DNA of 64,000 nt from Eurosta solidaginis (lineage: Eukaryota; Arthropoda; Insecta; Diptera; Tephritidae). The DNA is taken from NCBI RefSeq assembly GCF_040869045.1, contig NC_090319.1, positions 243,467,832-243,531,831 on the forward strand. Direction: 5' to 3'. Below the pieces are notes generated by a model that was not told the origin of the DNA, did not search any database, and worked only from the letters and a program-made list of their open reading frames with translations. The position numbers and the translations under genes were made by a program. Shown in pieces: positions 1 to 12,179 of this stretch; within the stretch, counting starts at the first letter, position 1, and every line of letters starts with the position of its first letter.

Positions 1-610
1 CATTTTAACAGCTAGAAGCTTCAAATTTCTCCAAATGCTTACGTGTATAGCATATATTGATGTCTGAAAAAATCATTGAGATTGGTGATATATATATTAT
101 ATACCCCATATAAACACTCATTTTTGCCCCTTTTTTACGGCTAGAAGCATCAAAATTCATCAAATTTCATTAAATAGTTACGTTTGCGTCATATATTGTT
201 GAAATACGTGATTCGTAGTCATAGTTTTTACACGCAGACCACAAAAACTGAAACTTTGCATCCTCACACAAAGTAACTACCTATTTTTTATTTTATATTT
301 ATCTTAAAAATCGTTTAGGTATGTACATCTGTTCACTATATATTTCTTATCTTATACATCCGATTATTTGGAGATTACGAACGGGATAAGATTATTGTTC
401 AGCCCCATTCATGAAAGGTATGAAGTCTTCGGCACACAATAGTATTGACTTTTCTCCCCATGTAGTTACTTCCACCGGTTGGAGAGGCCTTGTCTCCAAT
501 CCGTGCTTTATTCCTTCATCTGCAGCTGTTTTCAAACGGTTGAAGAAGCCTAGTCTCCAATACGTCGCCTAGTTTACTATTATATTAGTTATATTCCGGT
601 ATTTTATAAT
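1..610. other. AT-rich noncoding stretch with short repeated motif
   Basis: No coding signal is seen. A motif of the form GCCTNGNNTCCAATNCGT occurs three times, near 487, 548 and 647. These copies lie just downstream of the minus-strand LINE C-terminus at 612-1150, so they may be repeats in that LINE's 3' untranslated region (inference). Confidence 0.4.
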
Positions 611-611
611 T

Positions 612-1150
612 TTATCGTTCTGACGCCGCTAATTGTACCTTAATAGGCCTTGCATCCAATACGTGCTTAGCTCGATCCCCTCTACCTTTGCAGTGTGTTC
701 TCCACCCCCCAAAACTCGACTGTTCAATGTACGCTGCTGCGCCGGAGCCTTTTCCAGACTTCGTACACACTTCATTATTTCCGCTATTACATCGCATGCC
801 GCGGACCACTTTTCGTTGCTTTGTAGCATGCAACAATTGTTTCAGGAGTGGAATCCTCTCCAAAAATGATGCGTAGTTTGCATCTCGAGTTATAGAACGT
901 AGGACTCTCGAAAAATACATGATAAACATCTCCTAGTGTGTCGCCACCACAGTGATCGCATATGTTGTTAGCGTCGTGATTGAAATCTACCTCGCCGTGC
1001 TTTCTCGATATCCATATATTAATATCCGGGATACATCGGTGTGTCCAGCGGCCTTATGTTCAGGCATTCCACCTGAGCTGCCAGTTCTGCACGCTTATCT
1101 CTCGTGCTCCATCACGCAATGCATCGGTGTCATAACCTATATGTGAAGAT
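612..1150 (-). pseudogene. R1/LOA-type non-LTR retrotransposon, C-terminal fragment
   Basis: On the minus strand, translation gives a block reading HRCIPDINIWISRKHGEVDF followed by a zinc-knuckle-like CDHCGGDTLGD..YH segment. This is the usual C-terminal end of R1/LOA-type reverse transcriptases, where a Cys-Cys-His-Cys knuckle follows the thumb. The expected last Cys is Ser here (FFESP). After it the frame shifts near 830, and the typical tail (ML..NEKWSAACDVIAEIMKCVRS) continues in another frame. There is no endonuclease or RT core, so this is a dead 5'-truncated remnant. The clade is inferred from motif layout only. Confidence 0.6.
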
Positions 1151-1249
1151 TTACGTTTGTAGCTCAATGAAAAGTTACTTAAAAATCTATCGCAATATTC
1201 TCTGCGTTCCGTACGATTTTTCTAAATATCTCGGACCCAGTGATGCGCG

Positions 1250-2782
1250 AGGAAAAATATCATAACGCATGCAACATACCCTTTGCATCATAGAAGGGTG
1301 GTGCGATATCAAAGGCCCTCTATCAATTCTAACAAAACTTTCATAGTGCCTTTCACCCGGAGAAGAAAAGCATCCATCCCAGATCCATCCCTGGGGGGAA
1401 CAAACGTACAATTCGCAATGGAGGCAAAATACCTCGGGGTCACACTGTATAGAACCCTCACGTGGAATGCTCATTTGGATGCTATCCTAAACAAAACAAC
1501 AAGAGCTTTCTTCGCCTGTACTCGACTCTACGGCAAAACATAGAAGATATCTCCAAAAATGGTATACTGGACATTTAATACTGTTGAAAGGCCAATAGTC
1601 AACTATACTTCCCTAGTTTGGTGGCAGAAGGCCACGCAAAGAACGGCAACAGCAAAACTAAGCAAATTGCATCGATTAGTTTGCGTTGGCATAACGGGTG
1701 CGATGAAAACCACCCCTGCTGATGCACTTAGTGGGGATACCTCCCTTCCCCATTCTGATAGAGAAAGAGGCAAAACTAGGCACACCAAGACTTCAAAATA
1801 TTTCCAAGTTGAAGCAAGGAAACATGAGAGGGCATATGAAAGTAAAAAGAAAATTCATAGGAAACCCGACATTACAATTGCCTGACGTAATATCCCCTAT
1901 ACACAGAATCTTCCGGAACTTCGAAGTGTCCATTGTGGACAGGCCCCACTGGGAAACAGTGAAACCTTATAATGACCCTGACTCAGAGGTCTGGTTCACG
2001 AATGGATCGAAATTCGATAACGCAAGAACGGGAGCTGGTATCTATGGGCCGAACATAAAGAAATCGATACCAATGGGAAGCTTCCCCACCATATTTCAGG
2101 CAGAAATCCATGCAATAGAAGTCTGCTATAGAGAATGCCTGCGGAGAGGCTCATCCTCGAAGAGCATCTACATTATGTCAGACAGCCAGGCGGCCCTGCG
2201 TGCCTTCCAATCCTACACAGTTACATCAAGCTATTGGATGATTGCATTGGAATCCTTAATGACCTGGTAGCCAAAAACGAGGTTTTGTTAGGATGGTTTC
2301 GCGGACATCAGGGACATGAAGATAATGAAAATGCAGATTACATAGCAAAATCACATACCAGGGAAACCATAAGTAACTGGGCAACAAAACAATTCAGACG
2401 TCACTGGATTGACTGCCCAGGGCAAAGACAGGCCAAACTGTTTATACTTCTGGGAACGAAAGTATCAGCCAAACTCATGAATGTAAGAAGGGAGGACCTA
2501 AGAACTGTCACTAGGTACTATAGTGGATACTGTGGTCTACGATATCACCTAAGTAAGTTAAAGCTATCCGATACTCAAATTTATCGTTTATGTGAGTTGG
2601 AGGATGAAACGCGAATGCGTCGTTCAGGCAAGGCAGGGACTCTCCCATCTAGATTGTGTGACTTAATCCGTATGTGGTATGGAGTATAAAGACTGAAGAG
2701 GTATTTAGATACATCAAAAGCCTTCACATACAAAGTAAGGGTGAAAGGTTGTGTACAATAGATCTGCAAAAAAAAAAAAACC
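1250..2782 (+). pseudogene. I/LOA-like LINE 3' half with RNase H domain
   Basis: This is a 5'-truncated non-LTR retrotransposon pol on the plus strand. It starts in the RT thumb (AKYLGVTL.RTLTWNAHL) and runs into an RNase H domain and a C-terminal knuckle-like region. Reading it needs frame changes near 1311, 1735, 2230 and 2610, plus a stop at 1541-1543. RNase H motifs are visible: FTNGS near 2000 (family FTDGS, so the first catalytic Asp is Asn), QAEIHAIE near 2100, MSDSQAALRA near 2180 and DNENADYIAK near 2325. A run of 13 A at 2767-2779 marks the 3' end of the copy. RNase H is typical of the I, LOA and R1 lineages. The clade call is inference; the dead state is seen directly. Confidence 0.72.
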
Positions 2783-3034
2783 AAAGACATTTTTTAGTTT
2801 CAAAAAAATATCTGGGACCTTATTATATAACTCGATTCGAAAGAAATTTCTTTCGGAATTGAAAAAGAATATATGCGATTTGACAGCTATCGAATCAAGT
2901 TACAATTTGTATGAGTGGGAATTCCTAAAAATTTCGAGTTAATTTGTAATGAGTTAAATAATCGAAAAGCACTGGAACGCTATCAATTGAATGAAGTTTG
3001 GCGACCTAAATCGCCAAAGTTCCTCATATCAACT

Positions 3035-3640
3035 TTACTTTTTTTACTTACTTACTACCTTAATTGGCCCTTAACCGTTACAGCAGAGAATTTAAATTGT
3101 TTTCTACCTGGTCCTTCCAGCGGAATGGGGACTGCCCTCCTCCTCTGCCTCCATAGACGAGGTCCGATAAAACGACTTTCTTCGCCGGAGCATAATCTTT
3201 CATTAGCATAACATGGTCTAGCTAGCGTAGCCGATGTGTTTCAATTGATTGAACTAGGTTGATGTCTGCGTAAAGCTCATCACTAAATTTTCTTGCAACG
3301 CTTAGAGGTCCGTTAATTTTTCGAAGGACTTTTCTGTCAAACACTCCCAGAGCCGCCTCATCTGATGTTGTCATCGTGCATGCTTTGCTACATATAGCAG
3401 GACGGTCACGATAAGTGATAGTGATTTTTGCTTACCGAGAGAGGAATTTAACTTGTTAATTGTCTACTCAGTCCAAAGTAGCATTTATTGGCAAGAGTGA
3501 ATCTTCACTGGATTTGAAAGCTGATATAGTTTTTGTGGAATAATTTATCATCAAACCCATCCACTCCGCTTCTTCTTCTAGTTTAAAATAAGCAGAACTT
3601 TCGGCGCGAGTGATATCAATGTCGTCAGCTTACATCTGTA
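3035..3640 (-). pseudogene. RTE-like LINE, decayed 3' fragment (copy 1)
   Basis: This stretch matches the better-preserved minus-strand copy at 8058-9998 along its length, for example the reverse complements of GCATTTATTGGCAAGAGTG and of the CACTCC..AGAGCCG..TCATCTGATGTTGTCAT stretch. It begins with the (ACTT)n tail that marks the 3' end of this LINE family. Translated pieces include an ADDIDIT segment near 3615-3640, the motif C region that is altered in copy 2. Indels and stops are frequent and no reading frame longer than about 100 codons survives. It is probably the oldest of the four copies in the window (inference from divergence). Confidence 0.7.
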
Positions 3641-5920
3641 GTAAGCCCAGCGCACAATCCGCTCAGCGGAGATCAATGTATTACTTGCACCTTATGGTGA
3701 TCAGACGCTTCACCTTCTCACATTAGCTTACCACCAGTAGAATGTTCAGTGGCTACCCAAAATATACATACTTGGCCGCAAGCGACAGTAAGCAGTCAGC
3801 TGAACCGTATGCAAAATAATCACCTTGAACATTCTCTGGTGAATAGCGATCAGAATATTTTCCCTCTAACGTGGACTTCTACACAGGCTCCACCCGCTAT
3901 TTAAGTTCAGCCTCTCAAAATATATCGCAAGATGGGTTAAAAAAAAAAGATTAAGGTTATTTAAAAGAATAAAAATACGGTAAAAACCTCAAAAAATTAG
4001 TCTTTCAAGCTTGTTTGTTCAATAACTATAATCTCGACCGTTCCTAGAAATTTGATTTTGAGACAAACTTTTTCCAATTTACCCCATAGTGCGCCGGTCA
4101 TATAAGATCGGTGTACGTGAAACAAATCACATCATCCAGTTGTTTACACACATGTACCTAAATATGTAAATATATTGTGTGTATGTGTGAGATTGAGTTT
4201 GGCATTAAACTCATATTTCGTACACCAAACACAGAATCCAATGTCTCCATAAACTTCCCTGTTACGAGTATGTACACACATTGCTTGATGTACACAGAAA
4301 TATGGGAGTTCGATTGCAATATGCTACGCGTATGACTCATGTCGAATAAAACACGAATTTTTAATTTCAAACACAAACTTCGCTAGACAGCATAATAAAT
4401 AATAATGCCTGTATCGCTGTGGTTTCATCATAGTTGAGCACATCGCATTGAACTTTCAGTGCACTAAACATTGCACTTATTAAGTTGCTTAGTGGTAATG
4501 AAAACTAATAAATTTCGCTACCTTTAAACAATTTAGTTTAAAGTAAAGTTTTTACATTATTCCATTTAAAATTTTCTTTTTGATACTCGAGTAAAGTTTT
4601 TCACCTCTTTATACCATGATTCAAAAAATGGAGGTAGTTCCATTTAGTGTGACGTTAGCCACTTAACTTTTGGGGGGACAATGACAATTTCACCAAAAAC
4701 AAGTTGAAAAATGTTACTAATTTTTCTTATTTTGATGGATTTCATATTAACGGATAAGACTAAATTACTTTCATAGTTATTTTAAATAAAAAAGAAAAAA
4801 AAAATCAGCCGCACGCGTTGGAAATATTTAGTAAGTTTTTCGAGCTCCCAAAAATTGCTTTGGTGGAAGAAACATGGTTTGAAGTATACAAAGCAAGGGA
4901 ATATAGCCTTCTTAAGTGTCCGTACATTTGCTCAGAACATGTTGACAACACATACACGTTTGTCCATTGATTGTCCAAAGGAGGTCCTTATAAACCTACA
5001 CCGCAATTTTAAAGATTTTAGCATACTTAATCGCAATTTTTATGAAATTGAATGGTAATAAATTGGCACAAGTCCACATTATTTGTTTATTGTATAACTA
5101 AAGCGTAGCGCATGAGGAGGGAATTGTTAAACCATTTTCTAGGAAGAGCATTGCCCTGTAGCTCTGCAGGTTAGCCACTAGTTATGAGAGTTGTTTTTCC
5201 CGTTGTACCAGGGGTCACCTTGGGCAAGCCGCGCCTATACACATTATGTGGCCTTTTAGCATTGACATGGATGTGGCGTTTCACAAACGTAACAAATTAA
5301 ACACTATGCCTTGAAAAATATCCACTGTAGAGGCGTGATAATAGGGCAACGCTAAAAAACAGTATATTTCGTGTATTTTTTTCTTTCTAGGGGTCAAACT
5401 GCCATAATTAACCAACAGTACATGTCCATATCCCCTATATTTTTCTGAATATATATGTATACACACAAATCATGCTAAAGCATATTATTATTGTCTCAAA
5501 TGACCATTGCCTTTTCATCCTGAAGGAGTTTTCCATCCCGAAAACCACAATTTCGCGTTAGACAGTAACGGTATGGCAACGCTTCTAGCAAAACAACAAA
5601 CATTATGAAACTTAAAAAATCCCTAAATACGTCAAAAAAATTTGAGTGGGACTACCTTCTTTTTTATACCATGCTTTATACTGTCCATCATGACATGGAA
5701 CGCTCGGCTAGGCCGAATATCATAAAAGTAAAGCGCCTCGAAATATCGCTGTCATGAAAAACGCACTTGGAGACATTGACGGTATAATGACCAAGAAAGG
5801 TTTTTTTGACAGTATACAACGAGAACAGGCTGCCCGACTTAGCAGCAATTCAAAAGTACTAGACATTAAATTAATAAGCTTCACCAAGGTATGATATCCA
5901 GCTCACGCTACCAAGACATT
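3641..5920. other. AT-rich noncoding interval
   Basis: I find no supportable gene here. Open frames are under 75 codons and have no recognisable motif. The sequence is AT-rich with homopolymer runs. Short stretches near 4610-4650 and 5640-5690 share a weak inverted similarity (ACTACCT..TTTTTT..CATG). This could be the remains of an element's ends, but it is too diverged to call. Confidence 0.4.
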
Positions 5921-5924
5921 TTCT

Positions 5925-6143
5925 TGCTAAAATTTGATTTTAAAATTTTGACATAAAAATTTTAAAAATATTTATGAGAAATAAAAATATAAAGGTGGAG
6001 CGCAATTAATTGGCTATATATTGATAATTTGACTCCTTTTCTGTCAACTTTCCAATCCAATTAATATGCGCCCACTTTTATATTTTTATATCTCATAAAT
6101 ACTTTTACAACTTCTATGTTAAACTCTTAAAATCAAAGTTCAG
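5925..6143. repeat. Large imperfect inverted repeat (foldback/MITE candidate)
   Basis: The arms at 5925-6012 and 6056-6143 are inverted copies about 88 bases long and roughly 80% alike by eye, around a 43-base spacer. Both contain TATTTATGAGA.ATAAAAATATAAA and end inward with CAATTAATTGG or its near-match. RNA or single-stranded DNA from this region would form a long hairpin. There is no coding content. A foldback or MITE origin is inference; no target-site duplication was found. Confidence 0.7.
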
Positions 6144-6424
6144 CATGAGTATGCCTTAGTATAAGGACACATTTTTCGCTGATTTTGTCCATTTATAAAA
6201 AGGAAATGCTTAAAATTATCATTTTCTTTTTTAATTTGTGTTGAATAAAAGAATAATGCCATATGAAGCGCACATCAATATTGCCAGTATTGATAACTGT
6301 CTATATTATTAGAAAATACTTTGGCAGGCTTCTACGGCAATCAAACTGTCGTAATATTATAGTGTGTGGCAAGCCTGCAAATCACCTGAGGTCTATCTAC
6401 CTTCTGTGATACCCAAACAGCAAT

Positions 6425-6780
6425 AAAAGCGCTTGCCGTGTCATACATTAGCTCTAGGGAAAGAGAACAACAACGCTTCCCAAGGCAGCCGGTTCTATGT
6501 ACCGGAGCGACTCGGAATGTTTCCCGAACAAGGGCTCATTTGTAACCCCATTAAATTTGTTGCGTCCCTCCTAAACATTGCCATATTTCCAGCAGATCCT
6601 TGTAGCGGGACTGCGGCTTATTCTTCTATCCCGGTCCAGAGAAATGGTTTTGCTGCGTGTTCTGGATCTTTTTAGGACGGTAACACACTTGCCAGTCACA
6701 ATAAGTGCCCGCTGCTGGTCGCGCCCCACGGCTCCACCAGCTCCACCAGCTCATACGTAGCATAGTACACTCAGAGAGGA
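6425..6780 (+). mobile_element. LINE A 5' untranslated segment
   Basis: This GC-richer segment reads into a Jockey-superfamily LINE whose later parts follow at 7575-8057 and 9999-12170 in the same orientation and order. I recognise it as the untranslated leader of this family from its position and composition, not from a protein motif. It includes a short CTCCACCAG duplication near 6735. It stops abruptly near 6785, where unrelated AT-rich DNA begins. Confidence 0.45.
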
Positions 6781-6784
6781 AGTC

Positions 6785-7574
6785 GTTCTAAAACGAATGA
6801 AATAAGTTCAAAATTAAGAACATTCATTGACAAAAGTCTGTTAAGTACGTATTTTCTTAACAGTTAACAGTTTTTCCAAGCACACAGTTCGTATTTTATG
6901 AGCACTTTGGTATTGATTTGTGAACCTTCTATGCTCATTTCAAGCACTACTTCGGCTTGATTTAAGATTTTCCGTTCTCACGCTTCGAGAATGATTTGTG
7001 GTCGATTGAACAGTTTTCGGTCTCAATTCAATTCAAGAACGGATTAGTGGGAGTGAGAAGGTACTATTTATTTATTTTTTTTATTAATAAATATTTTTTT
7101 GACATAAAAAAAAAATATTAATACCAAAAAAATTGTTATTAAATTCCAAAATATTAGAAAAAACGAATAACATGCATTTTTTCATATATTTCTCTTATTG
7201 AGGAATTCTTCTTATTTGATGATGCAATCTGAATATATATTTAAAACATTTCATAACAAGTTTCAGAATTGCCTGTGCATATGTGAATGGAACTGAACGA
7301 AAAATAAGAGTTAAAAAATAGACTATAAAAAAATTGTTTTAAAAAACTTCAGAGTATGACTGCTTGACAACTTGTGCCAAATGTTGTATTTAACATTGTA
7401 GTGCACACGAATTATACCGTATTTTTTTCTTGAACTTAATTTAAGAACATTGTTCTCATTAATAGAACATTTGTTCTTATTTTAAAACCAGCCTTTCTCT
7501 TTTCAAGAAAATGGTTGTCAGTTCAAGAAAGAGGTTATTGTTTTGAGATCAGGTCTTGGAAACAGACTCTTAGG
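6785..7574. other. Unidentified AT-rich insert splitting LINE A
   Basis: About 790 bases separate two parts of the same LINE. No protein motif is present. GTTCTTA/TAAGAAC-type words recur near both ends (6785-6850 and 7430-7560), partly in inverted orientation, which would suit a noncoding DNA transposon. Neither the ends nor a target-site duplication can be fixed by eye. Confidence 0.4.
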
Positions 7575-8057
7575 CCCTACTATCTTGTGCACTGTTTGCC
7601 AGCACAGAATATATATGCTTGCGACATCTGCCCAATACAGTTCCTGCCTTGAACGGTGCCCTTTTTCATAGATGTTATGGTCCCAACGACAGGTTTCAGC
7701 CCGTCATATTACCAGGCCACAAACCCAACTACACTGTGTACTCCAATGCTTACCCAAGGACGCCCAGTCCTAGGGCCACAACAGCACTTGGGACCTAGCC
7801 TCCCTCAAACCAGACGAGTAACCTGTAACTTACCCCTAGATTGACGTTGTCTTCCCTGTTGCACTGCAGAATATACAGGTAAATTGTAATGGGTGGACTG
7901 GGAAGATCACGGGGATAGTCGATTTTATGAAGTTTCACACATCCGAATTGTTGCGATCCAAGAGACTAAACCCACGGCAAGGTCTGATTTGCATACTTGC
8001 TCTGGGTACAGCGTCCATAGGAAAAACTCGGGAGTGTAAATGGAGGTGGACTCGTAT
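7575..8057 (+). pseudogene. LINE A: ORF1 end and start of ORF2 endonuclease
   Basis: The segment from about 7880 translates, with frame changes, to the start of an apurinic-type endonuclease: a NCNGWTGKITGIVDFMK block and then VAIQETKPTARSDLHTCSGY. The QETK word holds the conserved catalytic Glu of LINE endonucleases. Upstream (7580-7850) is a proline-rich, cysteine-containing stretch expected at the end of ORF1. The sequence stops at the tail of the RTE-like LINE inserted at 8058 and resumes beyond it at about 9999. Several stops and frame breaks make it non-functional. Confidence 0.65.
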
Positions 8058-9998
8058 TTACTTACTTACATAATTGGCGCTTAACCGTTTAAATGGTTAT
8101 GACCGTCCAACAAGGCGCGCCAGTCGCTCCTTCTCTCTACCAACCGGCGCCAATCGGTCACACCAAGGGAGTTTAAATCGTTTTCCACCTGGCCATTCCA
8201 GCGGAGTGGGGCCGCCCTCTACCTCTGCTTCCATAGGCGGTTCCGATAGAAGCACTTTCTTGGCCGGAGCGTCATCTTTCATTCGTATAACATGGCCTAG
8301 CCAGCGCAGCCGCTGCGTGTTAATTCGCTGGACTATGTTGATGTCTGCCTATAGCTCGTACAGCTCATCGTTAAATCTTCTTCGGAATTCGCCATCGCCA
8401 ACGCGTAGAGGTCCATACATTTTTCGAAGAATTTTTCTCTAGAACACTCCGAGAGCCGTTTCATCTAATGTTGTCATGGTCCATGCTTCTACACCATATA
8501 GCAGGACGGGAACGATAAGTGACTTATATAGTATGATTTTCGTTTGCCGAGAGAGGACTTTACTTTTCAATTGCCTGCCTAGTCCAAAGTAGCATTTATT
8601 GGCAAGAGTGATTCTTCGCTGGATTTCAGAGCCGATGTTGTTGCTAGTGTTGATACTGGCTCCCAAATAAACTAAGTCTTTTACAATTTCGAAGTTATGG
8701 CTGCCAACAGTAGCGTGGTTGCGAAGACGAATATGCGCTGAATCTTTGCTCGATGACAGCAGGTACTTCGTTTTGCCCTCATTCACCATCAAACCCATCT
8801 TAACCGCTTCTTTTTTCCTGTTTGGAGTAAGCAGAACTAACGGCGTGGGTGTTTAGGCCGATGATATCAATGTCAACAGCATATGCCAGCATGCTTTTAT
8901 AGAATATTGTTCCAAAGCGGTTAAGTTCTGCAGCTAGTATAATTTTCTCCAGCAGCAAATTAAAGAAATCGTACGATAGGGGTGGCTCTGTCTGAAACCT
9001 TGTTTAGTTTCGAACGGCTCGGAGAGGTCCTTCCCAATTCTGACTGAGCTGATGGTGTTGCTCAACGTCATTTGCACAGCCGTATAAGTTTTTCGGGGAT
9101 ACCAAATTCAGACATAGTGGCATATAGGCAGCTCCTTTTCGTGCTGTCGAAGGCGGCTTTAAAATCGACGAAGAGGTGATGTGTGTAGATTCTTTTTTCG
9201 CAGGTTTTTACCAAAATTTGGCGCATTGTGAAAATCTGGTCGATGGAAGATTTACCACGTCTGAAGCCGCACTGATAAGGTCCAAGCAGCCGATCACGGT
9301 GGGCTTCAATCTTTCGCACAATACACTGGACAGGACCTTATATGCGATATTAAGAAGGCTGATTCCGCGAGAGTTGGTGCAGTTTGCAGTATCCCCCTTC
9401 TTGTAGACTGGGCAAAGAACACTTAGATTCCAATCGTCGGGCATGCACTCGTCTGCCCATATTTTTCGAAGAAGCTGAGGCATGTGCCTTACCAACTCCT
9501 CGCCGCCATATTTGAATAGCTCCGCAGTCAATCCATCAGCGCACGCGGCCTTGTTGTTTTTCAATCTGGTTACTACTATTCTGACTTCGTCATAATCGGG
9601 ACATTTATGCCATCATCATCGATTGTGGGATCGGGTTCGTCATCCCTGTGCGGTAAATCGCTGTCTCCATTTGGGAGAGCAGAGAAGTGTTCCCTCCATA
9701 ATCTAAGTACTTTCTGGACATCAGTTACAAGGTCGCCGTTTTCGTTCTTACAGGAGTTTGCCCCGGTTAAAACCTCCTGTCTGTCTCCGAAATTTTTGGT
9801 AAAATTTTCGGGCTTTATTCTTGGTGGCTAGCGGCTCAAGCTCCTCGCACTCAAGCCTTTCTGCCTCTGCTTTTTTCTTCCAGAAAAGGCGTCTTGCTTC
9901 CCTTTTTAACTCGCGATAGCTTTCACACATTCCTCTTGTTGCGCTCGCTTTTAACGTAGCCCTGTAGACAGCGTCTTTTTTCTTTTTCCACCACTTTT
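8058..9998 (-). pseudogene. RTE-like LINE reverse transcriptase (copy 2, best preserved)
   Basis: This minus-strand non-LTR retrotransposon covers the endonuclease-RT linker (9748-9930), RT fingers and palm (9068-9564) and the thumb/C-terminal region (8097-8798). Motifs include WNLSVLCPVYKKGD, CGFRRGKSSIDQIF and FVDFKAAFDST (motif A), then NEGKTKYLLSS, VKDLVYLGASI and LRWLGHVIRMKDDAPAKK. In motif C the expected YADD reads YAVD near 8880, so a catalytic Asp is lost. Frame changes occur near 9310 and 8810 and elsewhere. The 3' end is a short (TAAG)n tail at 8058-8070. The 5' part, including the endonuclease, is missing. It is inserted in antisense orientation into LINE A. The RTE-type assignment rests on motif spacing and the tail. 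Confidence 0.78.
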
Positions 9999-12170
9999 TT
10001 TATCCACTACAAATCAGTGCAATATAACATATTTGATCCCAACAGCGGCCGTTGAGACAGCGTCCAGTCCGGTAAGGCGATGCAATTTAGAAATTATCAA
10101 TATCTACGTCCCTCCTGTCACCAGTGGCTACTGCCTTGACATCAGCAAACTAATCACCTGTGAAAACAGCATAATTCTAGGCGATTTCAATCTCAGGCGG
10201 ACAGCAGGAGTAAGATACTGGCGGACCAAATAAAAGAAACGGCGTTCTGCACGATAAACGGGGACGCTCCGGCGCGTATGCCAGGAAAGTGTCATAGTCC
10301 ACCAGACAACTCCATCTTAAGCGCATGCTAACTCCCTCAACTGGCAGCCGATTGTAACAATTCCCTCCGATCACCTACCCATACTCCTTTCGCTCAATCA
10401 GTTAGCCGAATTTATCACTTTTGAAAAATGCATCAACTCCAAAAAAAGAAAGTGAGAAGACTACAGAATATATACAGATAATAGCTTTGCTGCCCTCCCA
10501 GTCCCGACTGATATCCGTCAAGGGGAGCATGCTTTCCGCAAGGTCATTGAATCTGCGTCGGCGCGTTTTATGTCCGCTGGAAGAATCCCGTTAATCCGGC
10601 CACACTTTCCAGAGGAGGCCGCAACTCCAGCTAGAGAACATGACATTATAAAAGAGCACGGCCCCGATGACCCTAAAATAAGGGACATAAGCCAACGCAT
10701 CAGACGGGTTGTCGATAAACCCAAGCGGGCAAGATGGGAGGAGCACTTAAAGAATTGTAATTTCCCTGCCAGTGTGGGTAAGCTATGGTCTACCGTAAAG
10801 TCTCTATCGAATGGCGAAGAAGTGCTGTCGGATGCGAAGAAATGCGCAGACTCCGGCCAACAGACGCGCACACAAGCATAAACACAGCTCGTCCCCTATT
10901 ACGATAACGGCCAAAGAGCTTGATGATGCCATCGTTCATACCAAACCATCTAAAGCTGTAAGCCCAGGCAGCACAGCCCTGTCGATGCTTAAAAAACTTG
11001 TCTAATATTTAAATATCTAGCGATTGTCTCTACCTGTCCTTGTCCACCTTCGTCATTACCGAGAAATTTAAAATGGCCAGGATGGTACCGCTACTAAAGC
11101 CTGGGAAACCAGCCAACATAGGACAATCCCGTCATCCAATATCTCTCCTATCGCCAGTAGCCAATGCACTTGAAGCCATTTTGCTTTCCAATATCACTGC
11201 AACCTCTCATCTTGCCAGTCATCAGCATGGCTTTCGAAAACAACATAACAATACCAAGGCGCTAAACGCCATCAACACACAGACAAATTGCGGATTGAAT
11301 CAAAAACCCACCACAGAATAGTATTCGTAGCGATAGACTTATCAAAAGCTTTTCCTTTCCTTCAAGTTTCAAAAGGTGGACCGACAATTTTCTGTCTCAT
11401 CGGCAAGCATCGGTGCAATTTAGGAACGTAGCATCTAAACACAGAAGAATTAAACAAGCTGTACCACATGTAGGTGTCCTACCCCCATTTTTTTTAACTT
11501 CTACATACTCGTATTGAAGCTCCCTTCGCCACCAAAATAAGTCACCATATTATCCTACGCCGATGACTGCCCGATATTGGCTACAGGTTACGGCTCTCCC
11601 ATCGATCAGAAATGTATCAAAATGAACAACTATCTACCTGATCTCTCCAGTTTTTTCGCTTTGCGAAACCGGACATTTTCACCGACCAAATCACTGGCAA
11701 ATGGACATGGAAAATGTCGACCATATTTGACATCGACGTCGATGGTATTACGCTACTGACTGGCTTACACCCAAAAATATTGGGTATGACGTTTGATCAG
11801 GATCTACATTTTGGCGAGCATCCGCAATTGTAACTTTAATCCAGAGCCGTAATAAAATCCCCAAATTTCTTGCCGGCAGCATCTAGGGAGAGAAGCTCAT
11901 TACCACTTACAAAGTAATTGGCCGGCCGCTTACATGCTATGCGATTACAGGCCTGTCAAAACGCTGCTCTCAAATTCGCTACGGCTCTCTTCTTATATCT
12001 ACCTACACAGTGGGCGGGAGTCCTCCCCATTAGGGAGATAAAGATAGTTTCTTTTGAATGCCCGGAAACCTAGGCATCCCAGCGGACATCTGATTGAAGG
12101 GGTCCCACATTCCAGGGGTTTAAGAAGTCATATCTGCATGCTTTATGAGAAAACCACCCATTTCCTTCTG
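9999..12170 (+). pseudogene. LINE A: ORF2 endonuclease end and reverse transcriptase
   Basis: This continues the LINE broken at 8057. In order: endonuclease (IHYKSVQYNIFDPN, then INIYVPPV and IILGDFN at 10095-10190), a linker (ASARFMSAGRIPLIRPHFPEEA at 10555, KLWSTVKSLSN at 10790), RT fingers (VPLLKPGKPANIGQSRHPISLLSPVA at 11080, HQHGFRKQHNNT), motif A (FVAIDLSKAF at 11325) and motif C (SYADDC at 11550). The YADD catalytic word is intact, but the surrounding frame is broken many times and parts of the palm are deleted. The region after 11780 resembles the C-terminal part. The IILGDFN, QHGFRK and YADD motifs and element length suit a Jockey/CR1-type LINE. Confidence 0.75.
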
Positions 12171-12179
12171 CTGATCCCC

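Noticed and set aside
4158..4376. 72-codon minus-strand frame
   Set aside because: AT-rich, no motif, no context. Chance frame.
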